A stretch of DNA of 64,000 bases, from contig CM051511.1 of NCBI GenBank assembly GCA_028015205.1, positions 31,736,001-31,800,000 of the forward strand. The letters are read 5' to 3'. Shown in pieces: positions 12,601 through 19,423 of this stretch (position 1 is its first letter; every line of letters starts with the position of its first letter). The DNA is from Mytilisepta virgata. Its lineage: Eukaryota; Mollusca; Bivalvia; Mytilida; Mytilidae. The position numbers were made by a program, and so were the translations under genes. Below the pieces are notes generated by a model. That model was not told the origin of the DNA. It was given only the letters and a program-made list of their open reading frames with translations, and did no database searches.

Positions 12601-15600
12601 TTTGTCTTTAAACAATGACGAGGTCAATGGCCGCAACTGTTTATATGCTCAGGTCAGGGTCACTGACCCGGCAGCTGTTTATCATCTGATTGTGGTGTTT
12701 TTTTTTCTTTGAATAGAGATCACCTTGAGCCTCAGGCTCATTCTTCCAAAAATGACCCTCATCATTCACATGCTTGGATGAGGGAACATTTTCAAACAGA
12801 CCATTTAAGAATGCAGTGTACATTGTAAAAATGTAAAAATCAATTCTGTTATTTTTTAGCTGACTTACCCAAAAGAAAATGTACAGAATGGAGAAGGCCA
12901 ATTTTGGGTTTATCCTCAACAGTTTCATTGATTCCATTCTTATTATTCCTTGAAATAACGACTGTTTCAAACGTTACGGAAATACGTAAGTACAGAAACA
13001 AATTGGATATGTATACATGTATGTGTGTTTTTTGTAAAATAAAAGAGTAAATATATATTTACACATAAATTAATAATTCATTGCGAATAAAATTTAAATT
13101 CTACAAAAAACGTTTGATGATGTTCAGAATCTGAAGGCTTTTGTTATTCAAACTATAAATTGTATTTTAATACTTTTCAGGATCAATAGTGAATTTCGTG
13201 ACTTATCCAATGAAAATTTACGTTACAGTCAATCTTGCATTTAAATTTATGTTTACAGATATTCCAATAACAAACTTGCGTAAAATTAAATCCATGAACA
13301 TGATATAACAAAAATATATGATGGTTCCATATTCACTCGACATTGGTCTAGAACATAACAAATCGGGAAGTCCGTTAAGCTACTGTTTTTAGATGCACTT
13401 CTTCAATTGGTCATTTGAACTATTTGCCCATCTGTTTGTGAAATTTTGCTGATATCGAACTTTATATAAATAGAATAGAGAATGGAAACGGGGAATGTGT
13501 CAAAGAGACAACAACCTGACCAAAAAGTAGAAAACAGTTCAAGGCTACCAATGGGTCTTCAACGCAGCGAGAAAATCTCGAACCCGGAGGCGTGCTTCTG
13601 CTGGCCCCTAAACAATACTGCATTCTAGTTCACCAAAATTGTCGGCACACTGAACTCCGAAAACTACAAATGAACCAAATAAAAAAAAAAAAAAACAAAA
13701 AACAAAAGACTAACTAAGGCTAGAGGTTAAGGTTTGGTTACCTTTTCAGGTGAATGACAAATTCTTGTGCTTTGTATAGAATATTACCATAAAAGAAGGG
13801 ATATGAAATACCTGAACGTATAAGATGCTTGCACGTTGATTTATATTTACAAATGATGTCCTTGTACCGATGATAAATTCTAGTAAAAGTTTTGAGAAGT
13901 TTGTGATATCAAAATCCCTGGTGTAATCTCTTAAATTTAGTTTCAGTAACAAAATTTGATATGTATTATAATCTTCTCGGAGGAATAAGTTAAGCATATT
14001 ATCCCTGTAGTAACGGCATGTATAGTATCACCAAACTGTGAAGTAATCCTGGTATAGGAAATTTTTTTTTAACTTGATTGCAACAAAAGATATCTTGTAA
14101 AGTTACTTTAAGTAAACGTTGCATTATTTTCAGATGAAAAAGTTAAGCTTATTATCGTTGAATTAACGGCATGTATACTGATGACCCCAGTTTCATTAAG
14201 CTGTATAAGTAATCCTGATACTATCAGTATCAGAGAGGGAATGGTGAACGCATGTAAGTAAACATTTAATATTTTTAAAATATTAATGATTTTTACATGG
14301 AATAAAGTGTTGTTTGAACATGATATTTTCAGACACTTGGGTTGTTTATTGTCGTCAAAATTCCTTTCATATCTAATCATGAATATTCTATTTAAACACA
14401 CGAATAAGCCCAAGACGACAAAAGTGGTAGGCAGAAACGATACATCAAAACGTTGCAGAGCACATGTAAATCGAAAATAAGCTAAAAAATTAGTCATAAC
14501 TGTAATGGCGGCAATAAACATTATAGATATTGAATTGAGGATTTAAAATTCTTATGAAACAAAAATTTGATATTCTAAAGTTATCCATGAAATTTGGAAA
14601 CTATATTTTGATATTTGTTAATTAAGAACTTATTTCCCTATGCCTGAGGTAATTTCCCTATCGTTGGACTGTAAATCCCAAAGTATATCATATTAAGTAT
14701 TATACTTCAACAATTTCACGATTTTAGATAAAGTTTAGATAAAGAAATTTTGAGTTTTTGTCCTTAGTATCGGATTTTATTTTATTTTAGATATTTATAA
14801 CATAATTAAAGACTTGATTGTAATAAATCAAGACTTTAATTTTGCGATGCAAAGAGGAGCAAAAGCTCCACATCAAAATACCAGATATTCCCTTAAAAAT
14901 TATACAAGTATTCACAATCTCACAATCTCAATATATCATTCATAATAATAGTAATACAGAAATATTCAATTTTATCAGAGCTATGTTAACAATGGAACGA
15001 ATAGAAGTAATACAATTCTTTGATACCAATTGTGATGCACAAGATGTGCCTATTTTGTCGATTCCCGAATCATCAGTCGTGCTCAATATAGTATTAAGTA
15101 ATTATATAACAGCAAATTAAGGATTTTAATGATTTCAAATCAATATTAACTCCCATTGTTTTTCCTCATTTTTTCTTCTTTTTTTGTCCTGATATGAACT
15201 CAGATAATAATGGCATATATCAACAGGCCACAGGACTTTCAATGTTGGAATCAAATCATATGGATAACAAAACAAAATAAATTTCCAAAATAGTGTACAA
15301 GTTACCCACAGTGAATACAATTTTCCCATCAGAATACTTCCACTTTGTTAACAATCGATTTTGTATATAAGTAAAAGCTTAGAGCCTTGGAGTTTTCACT
15401 TTATCAAACTCCTTGAAACTGATATCTAGTTGTTTCATTTTACAGGGAAAAGTTGTATCCAAAAGTTCAAAGGCATAAACCAGATTATTTCAAATAGTGA
15501 GACTAAGGAAAAACAAGAAAACGAAAAGTTTCTCAAGAATAGTTCCTCAGGTACAATGTATATTGAATTATAAAAATTACAAAAAAAGACATTAATTACA

Positions 15601-17043
15601 AGCCTTGCGTTTTACATATTTTGTTCTTTAAAATCAACATATTTGCAAAGATATGAAAAAGGCCAAAACATTTTACATTGAAAAACTAAATTCAAAAAGT
15701 TAGTGATTTCTGAGTGAAACAAACAAAAACTTTCCAAAAAAATAAATGATGGACTGACAAAAATCGGTAGGATTTAGAGTCTCATACTGGTTAACTACAT
15801 ACATATTTTGATGTGTGGTAAAAATTAGCTTAGGCAAACTAAAGATATCTTTTAATCCCCAAAATCTATAATTTTGGAATAAAACATCAGCTCTTTCTCC
15901 AAAACTTCACGACTGATAGATTCAAAAATCAGTACGGTACTGACTCTCATATTGTCTAATAACATTTTAAAATTTGGTTTGGTGGCAAACTAGATATCAT
16001 TTGGAAACCTCAATTCTCAAAATATGTTATATCTGAGTTAAAAATTTAATTTCCCCCCTAAATTATGGCTGCAGAAAACTAAAGATATCATCTAGAAATC
16101 AATTGTGGACACACGTTTACTCACTCTACCAAACACCGAGCTGCACGACCTTTAACAAATTGTCTATTGCTACTCGGCTGAAAATGGTCAAACTGAGTAA
16201 GAAATATCTTGTTATTTTATTTGTAAGGTTAAAACTAATTTTAAGAGAGAGGTAACTCCTTGAAATGCGTCGTATACAGCATAGATTAAATTTACTATAT
16301 CTAATATTAGTATCTTTGGATTGTTATTTTGAAACTCCTGGGATGATGCCTCTGCTGGTGGACCCTAGGTCCCCGAGGGTATTCGCCAACCCAGTCGTCA
16401 GACTTGTCTGACATGATTATTCATTGATTTGTTACAGAAATTATCAGTATTTAGCAAAATTCAAAAATAATAGAAATACTAAGGGTTCATTCCTTGTATT
16501 GCACATGGTAGATCTCCTTAGGTGAAATTTGGCTTCCAATTTCGGTATTTTTGGTTGAGTGCTTCTTGTTTAATATATCTTTGGTTTTTGGTCTTCTAAA
16601 TGTTTCGGTTTTAATGCTGCTGATGAGAGGTAACTCCTTGAAATGCATCGTATACAGCATAGTTTAAATTTACTATATCTAATATTAGTATCTTTGGATT
16701 GTTATTTTAAATACGAATTTATACTACAACTTATAATTTTTTATCTGTTTTCATACTAGATATTCTACAAAATTAATATCGATGTACCTTATATTCCGAT
16801 ACATACATTTAATGAATCATATGAAATACTTAAGGCCCAAAAAATTTTACAAAATGTAACCGAGTTGTTATATAGTCCTGAATTTACAAAACATAATTAG
16901 AAATTTTATATCTGAATAATTGCTGAATGGCTTTTAACAAAGATTCTGTTTTCCTTGTAGACAAAAGCCATAGACAAAAAAAGGGCGACGAAGAGTCTTT
17001 ATGTGTCGAAGTTGTTGAACACTTGAGAAAGGAAAGTTTTTGA
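354..17043 (+). CDS. Ig-domain membrane receptor gene, 5'-incomplete (nine exons)
   Basis: Nine exons with GT-AG borders join without a frame break into 449 residues plus a stop: 354-665, 4042-4157, 5902-6082, 8604-8735, 8841-9017, 12860-12985, 14134-14253, 15446-15550 and 16961-17043. Exon 1 is an Ig-like domain (first Cys, ERWW core Trp, then LRINNFTERDVNREYCC). Exons 2-3 form a second Cys-pair Ig-like domain with many N-x-S/T sites, and exon 4 is a membrane span. Exon 5 is basic, exons 6-7 hold two more hydrophobic stretches, and exons 8-9 are a charged tail. The first Met and signal peptide are outside the window. Two-Ig receptors of this look are abundant in mussels and are thought to be immune receptors; the ligand is unknown. 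The join of exons 1-5 to 6-9 rests on phase compatibility alone. Confidence 0.7.
1639..3136 (+). mobile_element. Helentron/Pearl-like element, family B copy 1
   Basis: It begins with a decayed form of the AGCTCAC...GTGAGCT terminal hairpin, then CGTCCGTCGTCCGTCC. Tandem monomers of about 170-200 bp follow (Ctt-TGGCCAAATGGAACgAAACTT and Tcatttcgtcc motifs recur). It ends with GGTGAGCGATACAGGCTC and TTTCTAG, inside the first intron of the Ig receptor. The small frames inside are repeat sequence, not genes. Confidence 0.65.
3160..3720. repeat. Degenerate tandem monomers (~175 bp, three to four copies)
   Basis: The phrase 'gag-ATA-AAAGGG..AAAAGGGgcc' recurs about every 175 bases (near 3210, 3370, 3520 and 3680), with long T runs between. 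It directly follows the family B element and may be the core of another tandem-repeat transposon. No terminal structures were recognised. Confidence 0.45.
4042..4157 (+). CDS. Ig receptor exon b: first half of second Ig-like domain
   Basis: Acceptor tttgcttgcag and donor gtaggt at 4158; phase 1 in, phase 0 out. It reads YHPSNQSIESNITLSS and on to PKIYPKPNCTALYD, rich in N-glycosylation sequons and containing the first Cys of the second domain. Confidence 0.7.
5021..5827. mobile_element. hAT-like non-autonomous DNA transposon
   Basis: Termini CAGGGTTCTCGCTAAG and CTTAGTGAGAACCCTG are inverted repeats (15 of 16 match), flanked by the direct repeat TGTAT (5016-5020 and 5828-5832). CAGGG ends with a 5-8 bp target duplication are usual for hAT elements. 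Both subterminal zones hold palindromes: GCGTCC/GGACGC near 5045-5115 and GATGAGTCC/GGACTCATC near 5730-5800. An internal pair, GCCGCCATTTTTT and AAAAAATGGCGGC, is also inverted. No transposase frame is left. Confidence 0.7.
5902..6082 (+). CDS. Ig receptor exon c: second half of second Ig-like domain
   Basis: Acceptor tttttgtcacag and donor gtaagt at 6083; phase 0 in, phase 1 out. It contains LDYTFPSEICPVMVDVSCLV and ends EEFHNCS. The cysteines fit the closing half of the Ig-like fold begun in the previous exon. Confidence 0.75.
6290..6611. repeat. Short tandem repeats
   Basis: TATGT units repeat at 6290-6310. At 6533-6611 a unit of about 39 bp (starting TTCCATACTTTTCTATTC) occurs twice with one mismatch. 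Nothing else is recognisable in this part of the intron. Confidence 0.6.
7100..7330 (+). mobile_element. 5' end of a Helentron-like element, family D
   Basis: ACCTGC-cg-CGCC-aac-GGCG-aaa-GCAGGT forms a nested double hairpin, followed by CCGTCCGTCCGTCC. This is the 5' architecture seen in families A, B and C but with unrelated sequence. No matching 3' end was found, so it is a fragment. Confidence 0.5.
7430..7620 (+). mobile_element. 3'-tail remnant of an RT element
   Basis: The order 'actctactggatttgcaa', 'ggagcatgaaatgc', 'cccttctggagtatt' and 'gttccggt' parallels 29290-29440, downstream of the RT fragment there (GGAGCATGACATGATTGCCC, CTTCCGGAGTACTGATG). It therefore looks like a 3' tail without coding sequence. 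Confidence 0.45.
7631..8504 (+). mobile_element. Helentron/Pearl-like element, family A
   Basis: Perfect 11-bp terminal inverted repeats, TGTCTCGCCTG and CAGGCGAGACA. The 5' end folds into a nested hairpin (outer TGTCTCGC/GCGAGACA, inner CGAC/GTCG) followed by GGCGGCGACGGCGACGGCGA. The core has about four tandem units of roughly 140-150 bp; each repeats 'ATATGGGTACATGcCAGTCTG' words and 'CCTTGACCTCAATTtCA'. It lies in the Ig receptor intron before the transmembrane exon. Confidence 0.7.
8604..8735 (+). CDS. Ig receptor exon d: transmembrane segment
   Basis: Acceptor ttattttttttag and donor gtaagt at 8736; phase 1 at both ends. After a short polar stretch comes a hydrophobic run of about 23 residues (LLWKIFISFFVIFCMILVFL, then SLI), followed by RNREKIKAML. 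The positive flank is on the C-terminal side, as expected for a type I protein. Confidence 0.75.
8841..9017 (+). CDS. Ig receptor exon e: probable cytoplasmic region
   Basis: Acceptor gtgtgtaaattag and donor gtaagt at 9018; phase 1 at both ends. It encodes 58 codons, lysine-rich toward the end (ITKKKSNKKLEIW), with YST and YIN tyrosines but no clear ITAM or ITIM. Phase agreement with exon d supports it; the acceptor tract is weak. Confidence 0.55.
9075..9660 (-). repeat. Tandem units ending in a GGACGGACG tract
   Basis: Three degenerate units of about 160-190 bp share CACAAGCTT, 'aaaatcaaaattctaaaacc' and TTATTGCGCATCT. They end at 'gtgacggacggacgaattcc', the reverse of the GTCC microsatellite at the 5' side of Helentron-like elements. 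Read on the minus strand it looks like another such element missing its hairpin. Confidence 0.4.
10020..10590 (+). mobile_element. LINE retrotransposon C-terminal relic
   Basis: A decayed frame gives GELGRYPLFIEIMVNIILYF near 10090. Later (10410-10590) comes KLRTYRLFKRNISFEPYLSL and then EKGRHIGVYLNERICYLC. I recall both as the C-terminal end of molluscan LINE polymerases. There are frame breaks between the blocks, and the element stops abruptly at 10590 where retrozyme R1 begins. Confidence 0.6.
10591..11926 (+). mobile_element. R1 retrozyme-like monomer split by a Helitron
   Basis: 10591-10666 (starting GTCGTCAGACTTGTCTGACA) and 11838-11926 (starting TAGAAATACTAAGGGTTCAT) are adjacent segments of the R1 repeat seen intact at 16247-16710, 21638-22033 and 62265-62650. 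They are separated by a 1171-bp Helitron. The ribozyme part of R1 is absent here. Confidence 0.75.
10667..11837 (-). mobile_element. Non-autonomous Helitron, 1171 bp
   Basis: Read on the minus strand it starts TCTATAATACTAAATTTACG and ends with a GC-rich hairpin (CCCGCGC/GCGCGGG) eight bases before CTAG. It sits between A and T. Removing it restores the R1 sequence ATTTCTATTATTTTT exactly as in other R1 copies. 5'-TC, 3' hairpin, CTRR and A^T insertion are the classic Helitron hallmarks. There is no Rep/helicase frame; short frames of 60-83 codons inside are unassigned. Confidence 0.8.
12126..12302 (+). pseudogene. Tyrosine recombinase C-terminus of a DIRS-like element
   Basis: The frame reads AHSIRGASTYAALAAGCSIK then DILSTANWASEGTFQ, an in-frame TAG, and FYRKQVSVVDNTFAGYVFS. 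The HxxR box and the FYRK tyrosine match the catalytic end of the tyrosine recombinases used by DIRS retrotransposons. The stop just before the nucleophile, plus the missing N-terminal part, makes it a relic. Confidence 0.65.
12476..12792. repeat. Inverted repeat pair of the DIRS-like relic
   Basis: 12476-12549 and 12717-12792 are inverted copies (roughly 85-90% by eye) sharing CCAAGCATGTGAA, GGTCATTTTTGGAA and CTGAGGCTCAAGG. Inverted terminal or internal complementary repeats next to a tyrosine recombinase are the DIRS arrangement. The spacer is about 167 bp. Confidence 0.6.
12860..12985 (+). CDS. Ig receptor exon f (or separate gene): hydrophobic segment
   Basis: Acceptor ttctgttattttttag and donor gtaagt at 12986; phase 1 at both ends. 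It reads DLPKRKCTEWRRP and then a hydrophobic stretch, LGLSSTVSLIPFLLFLEITT. It could be a second membrane span of the receptor or belong to another transcript. An overlapping 109-aa antisense frame is not a gene. Confidence 0.5.
13501..13740 (+). repeat. Interspersed repeat, 3'-end type with A-rich tail
   Basis: It reads CGGGGAATGTGTCAAAGAGA, then CAACAACCTGACC and CAATGGGTCTTCAACGCAGC, ending in a long A-run at 13680-13697. I recall this block as very common in mussel sequences. It looks like the tail of a retroelement, and no coding frame was seen. Confidence 0.5.
13985..14052 (+). pseudogene. Decayed copy of Ig receptor exon g
   Basis: AAGTTAAGCATATTATC, TAACGGCATGTATA and AAGTAATCCTGGTA are co-linear with 14141-14220 inside exon g, with a deletion of about 15 bases and no usable splice sites. 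It is a local partial exon duplication that has decayed. Confidence 0.5.
14134..14253 (+). CDS. Ig receptor exon g (or separate gene): hydrophobic segment
   Basis: Acceptor gcattattttcag and donor gtaagt at 14254; phase 1 at both ends. It encodes EKVKLIIVELTACILMTPVS followed by LSCISNPDTISIREGMVNA. A decayed copy of this exon lies just upstream (13985-14052). Confidence 0.55.
15446..15550 (+). CDS. Ig receptor exon h: charged tail
   Basis: Acceptor tgtttcattttacag and donor gtacaa at 15551; phase 1 at both ends. It encodes a polar, lysine- and glutamate-rich segment (SETKEKQENEKFLKNSSS). The composition suits a cytoplasmic tail. Confidence 0.5.
15690..16130. repeat. Degenerate tandem units (~150 bp)
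   Basis: Words such as GTCTCATACTGGTTAACTAC, 'aactaaagatatc' and 'cttcacgactgatag' recur loosely at about 150-bp spacing. It sits just before the R1 retrozyme dimer, in the last intron of the Ig receptor. Confidence 0.35.
16247..16710 (+). mobile_element. R1 retrozyme-like element, partial dimer
   Basis: One full monomer is preceded by the last part of another. Segment 16247-16330 (GAGAGGTAACTCCTTGAAAT ... GGATTGTTATTTT) repeats at 16625-16708, and the ribozyme cleavage positions (after 16276 and 16654) are 378 bases apart. The copy lies in sense orientation in the last intron of the Ig receptor. No protein frame is present. Confidence 0.75.
16614..16660 (+). ncRNA. Type I hammerhead ribozyme, intact core (R1)
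   Basis: Order on the + strand: stem I strand ATGCTG (16614-16619), core CTGATGA (16620-16626), stem II GAGG/CCTT with a 5-nt loop, core GAA (16640-16642), stem III ATGC/GTAT with loop ATC, cleavage base A16654, stem I strand CAGCAT (16655-16660). All three helices pair and the invariant core bases are present. Stem I is open, so it is type I. Predicted cleavage follows AUA. Confidence 0.8.
16961..17043 (+). CDS. Ig receptor exon i: terminal exon with stop
   Basis: Acceptor tctgttttccttgtag; enters in phase 1 and reads KSHRQKKGDEESLCVEVVEH then LRKESF and TGA at 17041-17043. The stop keeps the phase of the preceding exons, and a poly(A) signal follows 35 bases later. Confidence 0.6.
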
Positions 17044-17077
17044 TTTGATGGTTACATTTTAGTATAAAGATTGAAAT

Positions 17078-17083
17078 AATAAA
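17078..17083 (+). promoter_or_regulatory. Poly(A) signal AATAAA of the Ig receptor
   Basis: AATAAA lies 35 bases after the TGA of the terminal exon, a normal distance for a cleavage and polyadenylation signal. Confidence 0.5.
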
Positions 17084-17299
17084 GCATAGAGGGATACTGC
17101 CATCATTTAATTCTGGTAGCCCATTGTTTGGCAGATTATATGATAGCTGCAGAACCGTAGCTTTCATGTTATTCATATGTGCGCATGCGGACTAAATTGC
17201 GACGTGGAGTTCAGTCGCACTTACAAAATGGAAATAAATGACTATTTCAATTCCATTCATGCAAATATTTATATCCAAGAAAGATTTAAATAATATTTA

Positions 17300-17800
17300 T
17301 CCTGCATCTATGCCTTTAGCTGACCAATATAGCTTCCCCAATATTTTCGATACTGGGTCAGTAGACCAATATAGTGTTCTAGTACCCTTGTCCTCACACT
17401 CGACAATATTTTGCATTGTGTTCTGGTTCATAGTGTTTATGACGTCGTATGTCCATAGATTACGTGCCAAAAAACGACGCTTCTTTAAATCAGCTATAAA
17501 TGTTCTTTTTTCATGCCTTTTCGCTCAAACAGATAACAATTTAGTGTTGCAGGATAAAACAATATACGTACATAAAATATCAAGTTATTTTGTACTCGCC
17601 ACAAATGTGTAAAACGGTAAACCTCGCGTTTCTAAGAGTCGTACAAATAAACTTATATTTTCTGACAATGTAAATATATGATATATTTATGTTATCAGGT
17701 ATCAATCAAATTTTGGTGGCTCTTATCTTATTAAATTATATTCGTTGACGTCATATTTTGTTTACAACCATCCAATAGGTCTTAAGTTATCATACAACAT
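17300..17800. repeat. Interspersed repeat shared with 57460-57800
   Basis: 'tgtgttctggttcatagtgt' then TTATGACGTCGTATGTCCAT, 'actcgccacaaatgtg' and 'tctgacaatgtaaatat' have diverged counterparts in the same order at 57460-57800. A 124-codon frame (17238-17612) lies across it and shows no family resemblance, so I do not call a gene. Confidence 0.45.
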
Positions 17801-19308
17801 AGTGGTAATTGTCAAAATATAGAATGCTGAAGGTGATTCTAATATATATACTTCCGTTATACCAGATCCGTTCTTTTCCAGATTAAATTGTATTCAGTTT
17901 TCTCCATAAAGAAAATTAAACGATACTTGCGACAGAAAACATTAAGATGTCTTCAATTCTCACATCCGTTGCTTTATTTAGAGAGTAATGACTTATGTTA
18001 AATTATTAAAACAATGTACAATCCATTCCTAGAACCCCATTAACAGATAAAAAAACCATGCCTCCAGAATAAACAAAAATCAGTAACACCAACATCAGCA
18101 AAAAAGTAGTCCGTGTTCTGCTTCTCCCAGACAAATTTTAATTGGATAACCGGAGTGTGTGTTAGGGGTGTGTTGATGATCATATTATAAGTCTACCATA
18201 TCTGATATATTTCACCATGTTTATAGTATAACATTCTGTGCATTCATATTTGGTGTTATTATGCTTTAAATCTAAAATATTTCTTTCATTTAACATGTCT
18301 TTTGTACTATATTATTATGTTTCTTATATGATAAGACTCTGTATATCTTTCTATTTAGTCTATGCAAATGTTTTTTATGTTGTTATTTATATACGTGCTC
18401 ATTTAGTCTCTTATTGTCTTTCAGTATAACCGTTTTATGTGCTGTTTTTAGATTTGCCATTTTTTAAATTTTATTTTTAATGTTACATGTACCAGTTATT
18501 TTACTAGGTTTTTTACTGTTATCATAAGGCTCATTAAGATTGTTGTATCTTTTTGTTAAATGTATAAAAAATTCTATTGTTTAAGATTTGGTTATTAAAA
18601 CTTGTTTTAAGAAACTACAAAGATCTTCGAAGGAAATATAGCAGCTTAAAAATGCATTTAGGTCGTCGAATATAGTTTTAGCTCATCTGGATCAATTGCT
18701 GTGCATATTGAGGCACGTATGTAAAAAAAAAGTCCTTAGATTGTATCCTTTCAAATTTTGTCACTCGTTTCACTCCACGAACCTTTAAAATGATAAAAAA
18801 AGTCAAAATCTTCTCTTCTGAAACTCTCGCTCCCATTGAGACTCAATTTTTATATCAATGGTCCTTAAGTACTCTCCTTTCAAAAATGGGTTCCGAACTT
18901 TAGAGCAATTTGGCCACTGTTACTTAAAATAGGAAAATTATATTCCAAAATTTCCTGTGAGAGAACTTGGCAATATCAAAATTCGCATATTAGTCCTTTT
19001 AAAAGTGCTTCCCTTTCAACATTATGTTCTGGAAAAGTTCGAAAAAATACAGCAAAAAGGAACATTTAAAAGTCTTCCCTGAAACTATCGAGACAATTTA
19101 TCCAAGGTACTAGTTGAATGTATATTTCTTAGTAAGATAACGTTTTGTTGAAAATATGAATGGCATTTTTTTTAATGTAAATGCCAGTATTTTGTGAATT
19201 TTCACACTGTTTAATGTGTAAACAATGTACATATTAAATTATGAGTTTCACAAATCTGTTGTCATGTTTGAAGATCTTCACTGATGCCTTTATATACGAA
19301 TATCAAAT
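17801..19308. other. Intergenic, no gene seen
   Basis: AT-rich, with only short frames. From about 18678 (TTAGCTCATCTGG) to 19110 there are weak echoes of family B Helentron-like monomers (TCTTCTCTTCTGAAACT, ATGGTCCTTAAG). Nothing else is recognisable. Confidence 0.4.
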
Positions 19309-19370
19309 ACAGTCAAACCTGTCTATAAAGGGCATTCAAGAGACCAGGTGCCCTCTATACAGATGTTAAT

Positions 19371-19387
19371 TATACCCCACGCAACGA

Positions 19388-19423
<36 letters not shown>

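Noticed and set aside
12641..12970. 109-codon minus-strand frame
   Set aside because: Antisense of exon 12860-12985 plus the DIRS inverted repeat.
14108..14521. 137-codon minus-strand frame with hydrophobic segments
   Set aside because: It is the antisense shadow of exon 14134-14253, whose splice sites and phase fit on the + strand.
17238..17612. 124-codon frame as a possible gene
   Set aside because: It lies across an interspersed repeat with a diverged copy at 57.5 kb where the frame is broken; no domain or splice structure supports it.
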